Positions 5,711-6,004 of a DNA stretch of 6,004 nucleotides are shown in pieces. How positions within the stretch are numbered: position 1 is the first letter of the stretch; every line of letters starts with the position of its first letter. The position numbers were made by a program, and so were the translations under genes. The stretch lies in NCBI GenBank assembly GCA_020852775.1, contig JADZAD010000271.1:1-6004 (forward strand), read 5' to 3'. This DNA is from Anaerolineae bacterium. Lineage in GTDB: Bacteria > Chloroflexota > Anaerolineae > Aggregatilineales > UBA3940. The notes under the pieces are model-generated. The model worked only from the letters and a program-made list of their open reading frames with translations. It was not told the origin of the DNA and ran no database searches.

Positions 5711-6004
5711 TCAGAACAGGCTCAACTGCTGGAAGCTGTCCGGTGCATCAGGCGGAGCCGGAGGTGGCGGTGCACCACGAGGCACAAGAGCTTTTGCCTG
5801 TTCGATCCATTGTGGCAGCCGGGCGAAGTCGGCCTCCAGTACGGGCCGCATGTCCGCCCGGTAAAGAGCGACCGCCGGATGAAAGAAAGGCACGACAAGA
5901 TAGCTGCCAAACGGCCTGGGCTGCCCGTGTATACGGGATATTTTGGCGTCCGGGAACCAGCGGGCCATGCTATGCCTCCCCAGCGTCACAATAACCCTGG
6001 GCGA
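5711..6004 (-). CDS. Uracil-DNA glycosylase, probably family 4, C-terminal part
   Basis: The last 97 residues of a gene that enters from the right edge. The product removes uracil from DNA, the first step of base-excision repair of deaminated cytosine. Visible family features are PRVIVTLGRHSM (2-13 of the fragment), RIHGQPRPFG (24-33) and the active-site loop HPAVAL (42-47), the order and spacing seen in family 4/5 iron-sulfur uracil-DNA glycosylases. The four cluster cysteines would be upstream, outside the window, so the Fe-S cluster cannot be confirmed. After the catalytic fold comes a Pro/Ala-rich tether (about 75-89) and the protein ends exactly in QQLSLF, matching the bacterial sliding-clamp-binding consensus QL(S/D)LF. 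The frame is open to the window edge without a start; the internal GTG at 5989 lies within a conserved strand and is not the start. Family 5 is the main alternative; the HPAVAL loop with a short C-terminus fits family 4 better. Confidence 0.88.
   Translation of the reverse strand, partial: SPRVIVTLGRHSMARWFPDAKISRIHGQPRPFGSYLVVPFFHPAVALYRADMRPVLEADFARLPQWIEQAKALVPRGAPPPPAPPDAPDSFQQLSLF

Noticed and set aside
1..6004. CRISPR array, tRNA, insertion sequence or phage genes
   Set aside because: No regularly spaced repeats, cloverleaf, transposase motifs or terminal inverted repeats were seen on reading both strands.

Overview
The window reads as an ordinary chromosomal segment of a moderately GC-rich bacterium. 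I infer a member of the Chloroflexota, possibly a Chloroflexus relative. The basis is a 640-residue GyrB without the large insertion of enterobacterial GyrB, a secreted LysM protein with long Thr/Pro/Ala linkers, and a family-4-type uracil-DNA glycosylase. No 16S rRNA or lineage-specific marker is present, so the assignment is tentative. I see no mobile element, CRISPR array, tRNA or rRNA.

Layout, left to right. Positions 1-63 hold the first 21 codons of a minus-strand gene with a YIGVIGS-type Rossmann start, probably of the LOG/TIGR00725 type. A strong hairpin terminator (117-152) separates it from the minus-strand gyrB gene (177-2099). Directly upstream of gyrB, 46 nt away, is a minus-strand gene for an unrecognised 343-residue polytopic membrane protein (2146-3177); the pair could form one transcript. 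A 146-nt divergent intergenic region leads to a plus-strand gene for a 123-residue four-helix membrane protein (3324-3695), best started at a TTG codon. This gene converges, across 42 nt, on a minus-strand gene for a secreted protein (3738-5312) with three LysM domains, low-complexity linkers and a cysteine-containing beta-rich C-terminal domain. That gene has a good sigma-70-like promoter (5379-5407). Upstream lies a short gene for a 56-residue single-helix membrane protein (5447-5617). The right edge holds the last 97 codons of a uracil-DNA glycosylase (5711-6004), whose C-terminus ends exactly in QLSLF, a textbook sliding-clamp-binding pentapeptide.

The genes do not form an obvious pathway. 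GyrB (supercoiling) and the glycosylase (base-excision repair) are DNA-maintenance housekeeping genes; the LysM protein and the three small or unknown membrane proteins are envelope-related. I found no convincing new multi-gene system. The points most worth a second look are the clamp motif on the glycosylase, the short membrane protein gene, the nearly leaderless promoter arrangement of the gene upstream of gyrB, and the C-terminal domain of the LysM protein.
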